From contig CAJSYZ010000005.1 in NCBI GenBank assembly GCA_910574455.1, positions 7,316,001 to 7,380,000 on the forward strand: DNA of 64,000 nucleotides, written 5' to 3'. The DNA is from Trichaptum fuscoviolaceum. Lineage: Eukaryota > Basidiomycota > Agaricomycetes > Hymenochaetales > Trichaptaceae. Numbering within the stretch: position 1 is the first letter of the stretch; each line of letters begins with the position of its first letter. Position numbers and translations under genes: made by a program. This document shows positions 1 through 10,999 of this stretch, piece by piece. The notes under the pieces were generated by a model that had not been told where the DNA came from, did not search any database, and was given only the letters and a program-made list of their open reading frames with translations.

Positions 1-1403
1 ATAATGATAAACCTGCGGTGTTGGAAATACATTCTTTACAGGGGTTGGATTTAGATACTTTATTCTGTCAGAATTAGATACTCCAATTGTTGGATATTGA
101 TACTCCGATTGTCAGATATTTTATCTAACGGAGGTTGGATTTTACTTCTTATATGGGTCAGTTATACATTTCAAGTGTCCAGGTGTCAGATAATGGGTGT
201 CAGATGTCAGATAGGTACATTGAGGTGCTGAAATCCTATTTTGGAGCAAAGGTGTCAGTTATGTTTCAAACCATTATGTACAAACATACCTCGAAGACAG
301 TTAGCAAGACACCTATCGGCGATATGGGTTCACGGAGTGAAGTGATTGAGGAGATAAGGGACATGGATTCAATGCCTTACGACACGCATTGTCCGTAGCC
401 TGATTTAGTTAGCCCCTGAAGGCGATTTGATGGCGGCTCTTGCGCGACGACGATATATAAATATATGTACCTTTGTCGCGCAAACATGTAGAAGGCGGGT
501 AGTGTCCGACCATAGCGCTGCACCCGACGTAGTTGTCAAGATGCGGGCGATCGAGACTATTCACTGTACATCATCGCCGCATCTGAGCTACCTAGTGCAA
601 TACACATGCACCGCACCTAAGAACACCGGCGGCGGAATGAAGCTTATGGCATTGGAACTTGCGGTTTGAGGAAACATAAGATTTCGCGGTCCTGGCAGAA
701 CCGTGACATCGCACCGATCATCCATTAACACTACCAGTGGCAGCTCCTCAGAGTTCAAACTCCGCCACAGTGGCAGCCTGAGTCGCGACTTTATCGTGAG
801 AGAATAGTACTTCCACAACCAGGCTTCAAACATTTACTGAATCCACAGAACGGTGTTCGGTTGTCCGTGAGAACAAGGGGAGATGAGCAACCCGAGGGCC
901 ATATTGTATCGCGCACATTCGGGGATGGATGGGATGTGCGTGTGTCATTACCTCTGGGAATACGCGCGTGGTCATGCGTTTTCCGGGCAGCCTCGAGCCT
1001 TTCGAAACCGAGACGCTGACGGGTTCGACGGCATTGTCAATAGCGTCCGCAGCAGCAGGTGGTGCTTGTGAGAATGTCTTTTGCGGGGCTCTGGGATCTG
1101 TCGTTAAACCGGGGGCGAAGGAGGAGTCGTTGGGTACGTGACGATTTTTGGGACTCCAGAAACTCAAGCTCAGAGGATCCGGGCGACTAGCGACTACACC
1201 TTGACGGCGCTCAAGACAAGAAGAGGCGAAGGGTCAGTATTGAGTAAAAGGTTTATGATGTAGTGTGTGGGCAGTTCAAACGTCTTTAGAGAAGTTAGAC
1301 TGGGTTTGTTTTCGAAGTGCTGAACACAGTCTCAGTCACATGCTTTAGTTGCCATACAGGCATATCCCGTCAGAAAGCGATGGGCGAACAACAAGGCATC
1401 GCC
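1..1403. other. unrecognised sequence, no supported gene
   Basis: I recognise no gene here. The first 135 bases contain loose repeats of a 'TTGGATATTGATACTCC'-like phrase. Several short open stretches exist on both strands (for example + strand 929-1141, reading ...RVVMRFPGSLEPFETETLTG...), and the composition of that one resembles a real exon. I cannot place it in a family, and no start, splice or stop structure joins it to anything. It may be the remains of a host gene. Confidence 0.3.
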
Positions 1404-1473
1404 TCAGTCTCCTACCCAAACCCTCCCACGGTTCGGAAGAGGCCGAAGCCTCAGGGTCCAGATAAAGTTAAGT

Positions 1474-1862
1474 GTTGACTTTCCGCCACTGGTCCCTGAG
1501 CCCAAAAAGGAAAGTAAGTTACGGTCGGGTGCCAACACATCGGTAAAGGACTTGCCGGTGCACAGCATGAAACCACTCACCATCGACTGTGACAGAGCAC
1601 CCTTCCTATCCTCCCTCCACCATCCTTCCCTCCACTTTCTAACAAGCTGCATAGAATAGTAGTGTCACCTTATGTTTCCCTATCAAAATATTAATTTCAA
1701 TGTCCCCATGTCAAAAATGCACATTCTGTTAAATTTTAAGTGCAAATGTGGTTTTCATTCCTCCGGAGTTCAAACCACGGCATGAGTGTGCCGGAGGTCA
1801 AAACCACTGTTTTGGGCACACTTTCTTTTTTAGGTCTCAGGGACCGGCGGCGGAAATTCAAC
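1474..1862. mobile_element. nested small TIR unit (probable MITE)
   Basis: Left GTTGACTTTCCGCC.. and right ..GGCGGAAATTCAAC form imperfect terminal inverted repeats of roughly 28 bp, extending through GGTCCCTGAG and its complement CTCAGGGACC. The unit sits inside the left part of the larger TIR element and has no matching partner in the second family copy. A nested MITE insertion is the simplest reading. No coding capacity is seen. Confidence 0.45.
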
Positions 1863-1869
1863 AACTGTC

Positions 1870-2877
1870 ACGGCAAACATAGGTAGCTGTCTGAAGTGAA
1901 GACAGGGCGTGTGAAGCTGTGTCCCTTCTTTAGAACACTGTTGTTGCGCGTGACAGGTATTCGAGCCAGATTAGGTGTTTAATAGTTAAAAAGGTAACCC
2001 GTGAGAAATAAAGTCATTCTGGCTTTGTTTGAGGGAAACAGCTGTCTGAAACAGCCACTTGAGCCAGCCTTTCTGTGCTGCAGCGACACAGCTTTGTCAC
2101 ACAGTTTATCTGTCTACTTTGATGTCAGAAAGGCTGTCTTAATGGGCTGTCACACACTGTGTCAGCCAAACTGTCTCATTGTAAGTCAGACACACGTGAC
2201 AGCATAACTGTCTTCTTTGACTGACTCGCATTCGGACACCTGTGTTAGTCACTTCAGCTGACTTTATTAGAAACAGCAAGGCTACCTTTACTGCCTGTCT
2301 TTCTTACAGATAGTCTGTCCAGACAGCCCAGCTGTTTCAATTGTTAAGAGTAGGCTATCGAGTGGAGTACTAAGCGGGACAATAAGCAGGCTACTGCTGT
2401 CTGAAAGTAAAACAGCTGGGCTGTCTGGACAGACTATCTGTAAGAAAGACAGGCAGTAAAGGTAGCCTTGCTGTTTCTAATAAAGTCAGCTGAAGTGACT
2501 AACACAGGTGTCCGAATGCGAGTCAGTCAAAGAAGACAGTTATGCTGTCACGTGTGTCTGACTTACAATGAGACAGTTTGGCTGACACAGTGTGTGACAG
2601 CCCATTAAGACAGCCTTTCTGACATCAAAGTAGACAGATAAACTGTGTGACAAAGCTGTGTCGCTGCAGCACAGAAAGGCTGGCTCAAGTGGCTGTTTCA
2701 GACAGCTGTTTCCCTCAAACAAAGCCAGAATGACTTTATTTCTCACGGGTTACCTTTTTAACTATTAAACACCTAATCTGGCTCAAATACCTGTCACGCG
2801 CAATAACAGCGTTCTAAAGAAGGGACACAGCTTCACACGCCCTGTCTTCACTTCAGACAGCTACCTATGTTTGCCGT
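1870..2877. repeat. 468-bp near-perfect inverted repeat (foldback), 72-bp spacer
   Basis: Arms 1870-2337 and 2410-2877 are reverse complements with only a few mismatches; three fall near 1943-1972 against 2775-2804. The spacer 2338-2409 is unique. Both arms hold the same 68-codon open stretch on opposite strands, which is a consequence of the symmetry and not evidence of a gene. A transcript would fold into a hairpin of about 468 bp. It lies inside the TIR element at 1404-2955. Confidence 0.9.
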
Positions 2878-2955
2878 GTGTCCCCTCAACTTTACCTGGA
2901 CCCTGAGGCTTCGGCCTCTTCCGAACCGTGGAAGGGTCTGGGTACTAGGAGACTG

Positions 2956-4223
2956 GACCAGCCTCAAATGCGGACGCTTCCTCGTGAGAGTTGTAGTTGA
3001 AGGCCCTGAGCATCCGATCGGCAATGAACCTGTTCCTTCCGGGAATGAACTGCACGCATCGAACAGAAACTTCAGTGAATTCGACAGTTTACAAGAACGA
3101 GCCATTCCATGTTGACAGTACCTACTTGTACCGTGGGCTCCATTGGCCCAGTGTTGGGTGTAGCTGAGATGCCAGTGCCAGTGGCGGTGACTCGGACCAA
3201 TTGGAGGTCACGGTGCGGAGTTTCAAGTTGATTACTAGTAGTACCAACTTCAAGTTCAAGTTGAACCGTCATTCCGATTTTCCTGCCATCCTTGCAGCAT
3301 TTCTATCCGTTTGCTGTCAGAAAGTGAGAAACTACATCGCTTTTCTCGGGAAGACCTTGAAAGCGTCACGGTCTGTCGTTACTGTGTACATGCCGTTTCA
3401 CTGACAAAATTGCGATGGACGAGATAAACTGGCTTTGTGGCTTATGAGGCCATCCTTCGCTACGGGAAAAGTCCCACCCGCCCTGCAAGCCGTCAGAATG
3501 GAGTTCCGGGCAATAACACTTGCTGGAGTCGTCTGCTGGCCTCTTCACCTCCAGTTGCTTCCCCCTTCGGAAGAAACGAGATGGTAGCAGGCTCTATATG
3601 GGGAATTATGCAGCTTATCTGCTTCGAAATAGAAGATTTAATCTTGAACGCGGAAGTATCGCAGTCCTTATGGTTCAAATCCCATCATGGACATAAGACA
3701 CGCACTCAATCGAGTCTGACACCGCCGGAGAGTGATCGACGCCGAAGACTTGCCAATACATTGTTAGATTCATCGGTGTGTCAAATTATATGGCTTATAA
3801 GTATACCAAGACTAAAACTATCTTCCATTACAGGAATTAAGGACAGCATAGTAATAACTCCCTCCTTACATTGTCTGGTTTATCATAGGTTCTTCGTCTG
3901 ATCGAATTACTGTGATTTAGCTTGTACTCTTTGAGCATCGGATTTCGCTTAGTGCCATCTGTCCCTATCATCCATTTTGGGACAGTCCTTGCAACGTTGA
4001 GTTGGTGTTTTTGGTTCGTACAATCTCTGACATTGACAGTTCCGTTTACTATACAATCATTCCATCTGACTTGAGAATGCAGATGAAATGAGATGTTGTT
4101 TACAGTCCCCTTACAAAGCGGATGGAGGTAGCAGACGGTTTAAAAGATGCATTATGTCGAAACATAACCATAGCATAGGCATTCGCTCTACAACATCCAT
4201 CGCTCTACTAGTCTTCTTCGAAC
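2956..4223. other. unrecognised intergenic sequence
   Basis: No supported gene. The longest open stretch (3437-3901, + strand, 154 codons) has no family resemblance I recognise and lacks a convincing initiation or splice context. The last 200 bases should contain the promoter and 5' leader of the repeat gene starting at 4224, but no distinct TATA box is visible. Confidence 0.3.
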
Positions 4224-6739
4224 ATGTCGTCCGACAGTGTGCCGCTTCCTTCGGTCCCCGATTCCCCGATACTAGATCCTCCCTCTGACGAAACTAAAGT
4301 CGAATCACCCGCTACCAGTGCAGACCCTAAATTCCGTATCCGGGGCTACCATAGCCAACAAGTGATCTTTTCGCGCACACACTTGCAGCCGGAAGTCGGT
4401 ATATGGGAGCTACTGCCCGTACAAGACGATCAATGGTTTACGCTTATACGTGGAACTGGGGACAAGGAAGGCTTGTACGCCTTCAAGAGTGTTGAAACGG
4501 GCAAAGTGCTCTTCTCTCGCAAGGACCAAGAACCTACTGTGGGTCATATCGATGGTGATGGTTTCTACGATGACAAGTGAGTCAACGCTCCGTCATATCT
4601 CGGCAGGCATCATTTCTTAATTTCTTCCCCTACGCAGTTGGTTCAAGTTTGAAGAAGGAACTGGCGAATTCGCCAAATACTTCCGTCTCATAACACCCTC
4701 GGACGACATGACCCTTGTTTCACGCACACATCAGGAGCCTCACTTAACCAACTTCCCTTCCTCAGCCGAGGTCTACCCAGATCAGTACTTCTCTTTCATG
4801 TTCGAGGACGGCTGGGAGCGGGATCCTAGAAACCCAGAGGAGATTATACATTACCCAGTTTCCTCCGACGAAACTAAAGTCGAATCACCCGCTGCCAGTG
4901 CAGACTCTAAATTCCGCATCCGGGGCTACCATAGCCAACAAGTGATCTTTTCGCGCACACACTTGCAGCCGGAAGTCGGTATATGGGAGCTACTGCCCGT
5001 ACAAGACGATCAATGGTTTACGCTTATACGTGGAACTGGGGACAAGGAAGGCTTGTACGCCTTCAAGAGTGTTGAAACGGGCAAAGTGCTCTTCTCTCGG
5101 CAAGGACCAAGAACCTACTGTGGGTCATATCGATGGTGATGGTTTCTACGATGACAAGTGAGTCAACGCTCCGTCATATCTCGGCAGGCATCATTTCTTA
5201 ATTTCTTCCCCTACGCAGTTGGTTCAAGTTTGAAGAAGGAACTGGCGAATTCGCCAAATACTTCCGTCTCATAACACCCTCGGACGACATGACCCTTGTT
5301 TCACGCACACATCAGGAGCCTCACTTAACCAACTTCCCTTCCTCAGCCGAGGTCTACCCAGATCAGTACTTCTCTTTCATGTTCGAGGACGGCTGGGAGC
5401 GGGATCCTAGAAACCCAGAGGAGATTATACATTATCCAGTTTCCTCCGACGAAACTAAAGTCGAATCACCCGCTGCCAGTGTAGACTCTAAATTCCGCAT
5501 CCGGGGCTACCAAAGCCAACAAGTGATCTTTTCGCGCACACACTTGCAGCCGGAAGTCGGTATATGGGAGCTACTGCCCGTACAAGACGATCAATGGTTT
5601 ACGCTTATACGTGGAACTGGGGACAAGGAAGGCTTGTACGCCTTCAAGAGTGTTGAAACGGGTAAAGTGCTCTTCTCTCGCAAGGACCAAGAACCTACTG
5701 TGGGTCATATCGATGGTGATGGTTTCTACGATGACAAGTGAGTCAACGCTCCGTCATATCTCGGCAGGCATCATTTCTTAATTTCTTCCCCTGCGCAGTT
5801 GGTTCAAGTTTGAAGAAGGAACTGGCGAATTCGCCAAATACTTCCGTCTCATAACACCCTCGGACGACATGACCCTTGTTTCACGCACACATCTGGAGCC
5901 TCACTTAACCAACTTCCCTTCCTCAGCCGAGGTCTACCCAGATCAGTACTTCTCTTTCATGTTCGAGGACGGCTGGGAGCGGGATCCTAGAAACCCAGAG
6001 GAGATTATACATTACCCAGTTTCCTCCGACGAAACTAAAGTCGAATCACCCGCTGCCAGTGCAGACTCTAAATTCCGCATCCGGGGCTACCATAGCCAAC
6101 AAGTGATCTTTTCGCGCACACACTTGCAGCCGGAAGTCGGTATATGGGAGCTACTGCCCGTACAAGACGATCAATGGTTTACGCTTATACGTGGAACTGG
6201 GGACAAGGAAGGCTTGTACGCCTTCAAGAGTGTTGAAACGGGCAAAGTGCTCTTCTCTCGCAAGGACCAAGAACCTACTGTGGGTCATATCGATGGTGAT
6301 GGTTTCTACGATGACAAGTGAGTCAACGCTCCGTCATATCTCGGCAGGCATCATTTCTTAATTTCTTCCCCTGCGCAGTTGGTTCAAGTTCGAAGAAGGA
6401 ACTGGCGAATTCGCCAAATACTTCCGTCTCATAACACCCTCGGACGACATGACCCTTGTTTCACGCACACATCTGGAGCCTCACTTAACCAACTTCCCTT
6501 CCTCAGCCGAGGTCTACCCAGATCAGTACTTCTCTTTCATGTTCGAGGACGGCTGGGAGCGGGATCCTAGAAACCCAGAGGAGATCATACATTACCCAGT
6601 TCCTATTGACATCAGAGTCACGCTCAACCAGGCTCAACTTGCCCTCGCTAGAATCGAAACCTTCCTCCGCGAGAAGGGAATAATATCTGACATTGGACAG
6701 GGCTTTGGAGGGACCATTGGAGAGGCCTTTGGAAATTGA
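4224..6739 (+). CDS. tandem beta-trefoil-like repeat protein, 5 exons, frameshifted in copy 2
   Basis: Predicted exons are 4224-4576, 4638-5157, 5219-5737, 5799-6317 and 6379-6739. The four 61-bp introns all begin GTGAGTCAAC, end CGCAG and fall in phase 2, so each internal exon (519 bp, 173 codons) is symmetrical and can duplicate without changing frame. The protein (about 756 residues if the frame is intact) is four near-identical modules of about 190 residues joined by an SSDETKVESPAAS-type linker, plus a unique C-terminal tail ending GEAFGN. Each module shows an internal threefold pattern: VIFSRT, VLFSRKDQEP, TLVSRTHQEP, each followed by an aromatic D-x-W/Y-F motif (DDQWFTL, DNWFKF, DQYFSF). 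That is what a beta-trefoil domain looks like. There is no signal peptide or membrane segment. Fungal trefoil proteins without signal peptides are often cytoplasmic lectins; ligand binding here is inference only. An extra G at about 5100 makes exon 2 520 bp and shifts the frame, which would truncate the protein unless it is an assembly error. Confidence 0.75.
4577..6597 (+). repeat. 580-bp tandem repeat (intron plus exon units)
   Basis: Units run 4577-5157 (581 bp, one inserted G), 5158-5737 and 5738-6317 (580 bp each), and a partial unit runs from 6318 to about 6597. Introns are as conserved as exons, with only scattered substitutions (for example TACGCAG to TGCGCAG at the acceptor of the last two). 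The duplication therefore copied genomic DNA including introns and is recent or homogenised by gene conversion. The last unit departs from the others at about 6598, where the unique C-terminal coding sequence begins. Confidence 0.92.
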
Positions 6740-8066
6740 ATAATACTAGATGTGTTATAAACATAGAAGAGCAATGCTAAGATCAATCGTCAATTGAACA
6801 TGTGAAGTCTTGTTGCAACTCGTATTCGGGCCAAGTGCTGGCAAGTTGGTGCTTCGCAAGGACCGCCAATGGGGTGCCACAACACGGTCATCACGGAATA
6901 GGCGGAAATATTACGAGGGCCTTGTGATGCGCTCGCAAGTGCCTTGTAAGTAGTTCATAAGCCTTACGTAGCCTTACAATGAAAATGTCTCTTGTTGTAA
7001 CGACACGCGGCCATATGGCAAGACGTGCGTAAGGACATTGTAAGTGTCCATAAGCATTATGTGGGTCCGTCAGAGCCAGCGGTCCCCGACACGAACGTTA
7101 GAAGACTGGCAAATTGAAGACGGAGTAGGCAAAGGACGAATTTACGAGATGCACACGGGGAGAAAAACCATAAGTATAGGAGGACACCTAATGAAAGGCG
7201 CATGGAGGAGTGGGGAAGTAAGCGCAAGTTAAGTACAAGGACACAAACGGGAGAGAAAATTGAAAACGCACCAGGATAAGGAACAGAAAAGCAGAAAGAG
7301 ACAAGGAGGGGAAGGAAGAATAATAAGATATAAGATATAAACCAATAGTAAACCACAGAAGCAGGGAAAAGGTACAAAACAATAAGGAAATAAAAACCAC
7401 AATAACCTAAATAATACAAGTCACACAGAAAATAAACTAGGAAAGGTTGCGATAGGTCAGAGATAAATTACAAAACACCATCGGGAAAAAGGGAAAAAAA
7501 TTGTATAGGATTATGGATGATTACGGATATTAAAAGACATCTGTCATGCTTATTATAGATTATCATATGGCATCCGGCTTATCCTGTGATTGTAATGGTG
7601 TCATAAAGCTTATATGTCTAATATAATCTTTCATAAGGCTTATGCCAAGATTATAATGCTGCTAACTCGTTCCTGCGCTCCCGCTCGCTCCCGTCCGTTG
7701 TTGACAATCTAGAAAGAAAGGCTTCCTTGAAGGATGCTGTAGTGAAAAATTGGGCTGGCAGGTTCTTGTGGGAGAAGCCACCCAGGAGCTCGCTGAACAG
7801 GTCCTTGCTCTAGGGCGACTTGGGTTGCCGAGGGACCGACGAGTCAAGCCCACAACCGAAGGGAGGCGCAGCCTCTGACGAGGAGAAACCTCGGCAAACC
7901 CACAAGGAAGGCAAAGCCGACCGAAGGTCTCCATAGATAGTGCCGCCCATGTAAATAGACATTCAAAGTGCAATACACACCTTATTTCTGTTCCTTTGCT
8001 TCGAAAGCGGGTACCATCCGCTGGGCAGCCAGGCTGCATAGTGGGAGCATCCACTATTTAACAATG
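6740..8066. other. noncoding stretch, A+T-rich with short repeats
   Basis: I see no gene. The stretch 7240-7520 is purine-rich and low in complexity on the + strand. A motif resembling ATAAGGCTTAT recurs loosely at 6955-7060 and 7540-7660. Bases 8000-8060 resemble 8440-8500 (GAAAGCGGGTA...GGCAGCCAGGC...CATAGTGGGA) and form the left edge of the satellite region that follows. Confidence 0.4.
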
Positions 8067-8070
8067 AAAG

Positions 8071-8456
8071 ACGACCGCGGCCGACTGAGCTTTTTTATAG
8101 CAGGTGGCATCTGCTGCTTTGAAAGCGGGTAGCATCCGCTGCGCACACAGACGACCGCGGCCGACTGGGCTTTTTTATAGCAGGTAGCATCTGCTGCTTT
8201 GAAAGCGGGTAGCGTCCGCTGTGCACACAGACAACCGCGGCTGACTGGGCTTTTTTATAGCAGGTGGCATCTGCTGCTTTGAAAGCGGGTAGCATCCGCT
8301 GCGCACACAGACGACCGCGGCCGACTGGGCTTTTTTATAGCAGGTAGCATCTGCTGCTTTGAAAGCGGGTAGCGTCCGCTGTGCACACAGACAACCGCGG
8401 CTGACTGGGCTTTTTTATAGCAGGTAGCATCTGCTGCTTTGAAAGCGGGTAGCGTC
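8071..8456. repeat. 80-bp tandem satellite, about 5 units, with 160-bp higher order
   Basis: Units begin with ACGACCGCGGCCG or ACAACCGCGGCTG at 8071, 8151, 8231, 8311 and 8391, giving an exact 80-bp period; the fifth is cut short. Diagnostic variants (GGTGGCAT or GGTAGCAT; AGCATCCGCTGCG or AGCGTCCGCTGTG) alternate, so units 2-3 and 4-5 form a 160-bp dimer. Each unit contains a TTTTTT run and the motif GAAAGCGGGTAGC. No coding function is supported. Confidence 0.9.
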
Positions 8457-8765
8457 AGCGGGACAGCCAGGCCGCATAGTGGGATCATCCACAATATAAC
8501 AACGACTCGGGTGGCACGAATAAGGCCTCGTCCGAGCAAGCTTTGTTATAGCAGGTAGCGTCTGCTGCTTTGAAAGCGGGTAGCATCCGCACGGCCTTGA
8601 GCAAGTAGTCGGGTGGCACAAATAAGGCCTCGTCCGAATAGCTTTGTTGAAGCGGGTAGTGTCCGCTAGGCATTGAGGAAATAAGTGACTTGAGCAGCAG
8701 GTCGGGTGGCACGAATAAGGTCTTGTCCGAATGGCTTTGTTATAGCGGGTAGCATCTGCTAGGCA
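8457..8765. repeat. degenerate tandem repeat, about 95-100 bp period
   Basis: The phrase TCGGGTGGCAC(G/A)AATAAGG recurs near 8509, 8609 and 8703, each time followed by a (C/T)TTGTCCGA or CTCGTCCGA box and a GCGGGTAG-(C/T)-(A/G)TC box shared with the neighbouring 80-bp satellite. It appears to be a diverged, expanded relative of that satellite. Confidence 0.7.
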
Positions 8766-8814
8766 TTGATAAAGTAGTCTTCATCATGCGAAATAATTGC
8801 GGTCTTCATTGTGC

Positions 8815-8935
8815 GTCGCCGATGTCTTGAGGCTCGGAGTCGTCCTTGTTGTTGTGGTCGATGATGAAGAGACGCGACCCAGTTTGACGCGTGACGTACG
8901 CGTGCTCCCGCTTGTCACGAGTCGTGGTACTTCTT
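8815..8935 (-). repeat. dispersed homologous segment (partner at 62530-62650)
   Basis: Read on the minus strand, this segment matches the + strand near 62530-62650 through ACCACGACTCGTGACAAG(C/T)GGGAG and onward to TCTCTTCATCAT(C/T)GACCAC and CACAATGAAG. Both copies contain a similar short open frame (STTRDK...RLFIIDH... and STTRDK...CLFIIDH...), each stopped by TGA. I do not know whether it is a gene fragment carried by a transposon or part of an unrecognised repeat. Confidence 0.5.
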
Positions 8936-9167
8936 CAAAGTCCTTCCATCATGTTTATGCCCCCTTGTAAGAATGGCATCCTGCTTATGTCCATCATATA
9001 ATGTAGCTAAAATGTCATCTAATGTTCTGAAAGGCATATAGACCTATTACAAGAGTGATAAAAGCCAGATGCTTCTCTTACGAAGTATTACTGGTAATGT
9101 AAGTTTCAAAAGTCATTATACTTTTCATTCTCAATTATCAAATTATGCAGTTAAGCTACACTACATA
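8936..9167. other. noncoding, no recognised feature
   Basis: A+T-rich sequence between the satellite region and the coatomer pseudogene. Nothing recognised. Confidence 0.3.
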
Positions 9168-9714
9168 AGTTACTACATAGCAGGTTTCATATTGTCAGCA
9201 GGAGGAGCATGAGCACACTCAGGCTCCCACATCCATAAACATTCCTGTGCGTGGTTGAAGCGCCAGACGGCCAGCGCGCAGTTGCCAACAGCTCTCCCCT
9301 TTGTCTTCGCATAGTTTTCATGTGTTATACAAGCAATCTCTAGGGCCGCATCTAGATCATTGAGTTGAAGCGCAAGGTCAAACTTATGATCAGGGTTTGT
9401 TGTAACCTGTAACATGAGACCTTTAAGATCTGTGAAAGCAAAAGTGATTGAGACAGTTTTCTGTTAAGTTTGATGATTCTCAAAGATGCACCTCAAGCTT
9501 CTAGGAAATGAGTGACTTTACTCCGCTGCTCTTTTGGTACAGTTGGCATAACCTCCTCCGCAGCCTCTATATCTCCATGTAGGATTGCACTCACTCAATA
9601 GGGCTCAAGACAGGGAGGAACCAAATACTTTAATGTCTTTATTGGCAAGATAAATGCGGTTGTGAGCGACGACCACGGTGATGAAGCGCCTGTTGGGAGA
9701 ATGTTGAAGGGACG
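9168..9714 (-). pseudogene. coatomer beta-prime subunit (COPB2/SEC27-like) pseudogene fragment
   Basis: Minus-strand translation in several frames reproduces an ordered stretch of the coatomer beta-prime subunit: NRIYLANKDIKVFGSSLS (about 9625-9700), ILHGDIEAAEEVMPTVPKEQ followed by RSKVTHFLEA (9490-9590), an intron-like gap of about 62 bp ending TTTCACAG, then VTTNPDHKFDLALQLNDLDA with ALEI (9340-9410), ALAVWRFNHAQECL and, after a frameshift, LSVLMLLLL (about 9195-9215). In the live protein this region follows the WD-repeat propellers and forms the alpha-solenoid of the COPI coat, acting in Golgi-ER vesicle traffic. Here the frame is broken by stops (one is TGA where an Arg codon CGA is expected) and by at least two frameshifts. 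The propeller half and C terminus are absent, so this is a truncated, dead copy. A functional paralogue must lie elsewhere. Confidence 0.82.
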
Positions 9715-10994
9715 TTGCGAAAATTTCCGCCGTAGCTGGATGTGTTGTCCTTTGGGCGTCTCGTCTTCCGCAGCACCTTGTAGATTGGCGGACAAGACTG
9801 CCATGTTACGAGTGATACACCAGTTTGCCTGATGGGTCCATGCTATATGAAGGCTCATTACGGCTAAGTTTGACCACGACTACACCTTTGTTGTACCCTA
9901 TGCAATCACACAATGGATCTTAATTGTTTTCAACACCACTATTAGTGCTATTTGAAGACAATTCAAAGTTTTCAAGACAATTCAATATTTTTTGTCTTCA
10001 AAACTAAGAAGAGAAGTAATACGCACCCAAGCTTTATAACTATGACCAAATTTAGAAATAAGAGTAAAATATTGCTTGCAAGTATCAAACACAGTGCCTA
10101 ACACTTACATGATAGTTAACCTCCAACTTCTAACCACTACACCATAGTGGCCTATACTTGCTTAACCTCTAAATGTAATATAACAGTATGTAATTAGGAG
10201 TGTAAATGAATATTGTCTTGAAAACTAACAATGTTTTCAAAACTAATTGACAGATAATAAACTTCTCTAAGTCCCTAACCGACACGTCATCACGTGATGT
10301 TCCTCCCTTGCCCGTCGGCATCGCTCACTCCTCTCTGGGCACAACATCTCTGATACAAGCAGTTAGAGGCTGTGTGTTACACATCAAGCTGTTTGCCCTT
10401 GTTTACACATTGTTTGTGTTCCCCCTCATCTTTTTCTCTCACCCTTCTACCTGCATGTGCGTACACACATTGCATCATTCTTGCATCATCGACTCCACAT
10501 TCCGAAGGCTCCACTTACTCCACTTACTTCCGAAGAGTACCAGCACCTTCCACTCCGATGATATGTCATTCTACTCCACTTTACTCCACTTTACTCCACT
10601 TGCTCCATCCTACTCCACCTATGCTCCAACTCTGATATCATCCCCTCATTAATTAGAGCCACTATGACGGACTCGCTCCACTTCTGATCCGAGATGATGT
10701 CATTTGTTCTCGCTCCACTCTATTGTTCTCTGTAGTATATAAGGCCATGTACATAGCGCCCCAGGATGACACTTAAGTCAATCCTCCTATAGTCTTTTAC
10801 AATCACGTACCAAAGACTCTGTTCACCCACGACTTCCGGTATAGAGTCCCTCACAAAGCGGACCCTCTATACTGTACTTGCTACTTCACCCAACAACGCT
10901 TTGGTCACTTATCATTTCCGTGATAAGTTCATCGAAGCCGTGAACGTAACAATTAGGATTGACTTCTTTCTCTTCTGAGATTGATCTCAACTCC
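9715..10994. other. noncoding; microsatellite and promoter-like remnant
   Basis: No gene supported. At 10568-10622 an imprecise 10-bp repeat of CTCCACTTTA runs on the + strand. A TATATAAGG box lies at 10736-10744. The block ending GAACGTAACA (about 10955) has the CA terminus of an LTR. Its last 45 bases resemble sequence just outside LTR-C at 22255-22297 (GTGATAAGT...GAA..CGTGAAC). It may be the right end of an unrelated, decayed LTR; the left end was not found. Confidence 0.35.
10105..10165 (-). other. tRNA-like A-box sequence (decayed Pol III-type)
   Basis: On the minus strand, CTATGGTGTAGTGGTTAG matches the internal A-box of tRNA genes. The downstream B-box position is poor (GTTTGATAC). 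Weak, and similar in style to better examples at 52196-52266 and 63003-63085. Confidence 0.25.
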
Positions 10995-10999
10995 GAAAC

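Larger units (their letters stand above)
1404..2955. mobile_element. TIR DNA element (MITE-like) carrying a giant hairpin
   Basis: The left end starts CAGTCTCCTACCC and the right end finishes with the inverted counterpart GGTACTAGGAGACTG. About 60 bp of each end match as inverted repeats, including the phrase ACGGTTCGGAAGAGGCC. The same termini bound the compact element at 51526-52041, so they belong to one family. No transposase is encoded. The interior holds a nested small TIR unit (1474-1862) and a 468-bp inverted repeat (1870-2877). The flanking bases (left GCATCGCCT, right GACCAGCCT) do not give a clear target duplication, unlike the second copy, so this copy is older or rearranged. The element type is clear from the paired termini; the superfamily is not determined. 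Confidence 0.7.

Noticed and set aside
2001..2746. Two identical 68-codon frames on opposite strands
   Set aside because: They are produced by the inverted repeat; no initiation context or family match.
3437..3901. 154-codon open frame
   Set aside because: No recognisable domain, start context or splice signals; kept as unassigned sequence.
8071..8456. Possible CRISPR array
   Set aside because: The 80-bp units are contiguous with no unique spacers, and the sequence is fungal.
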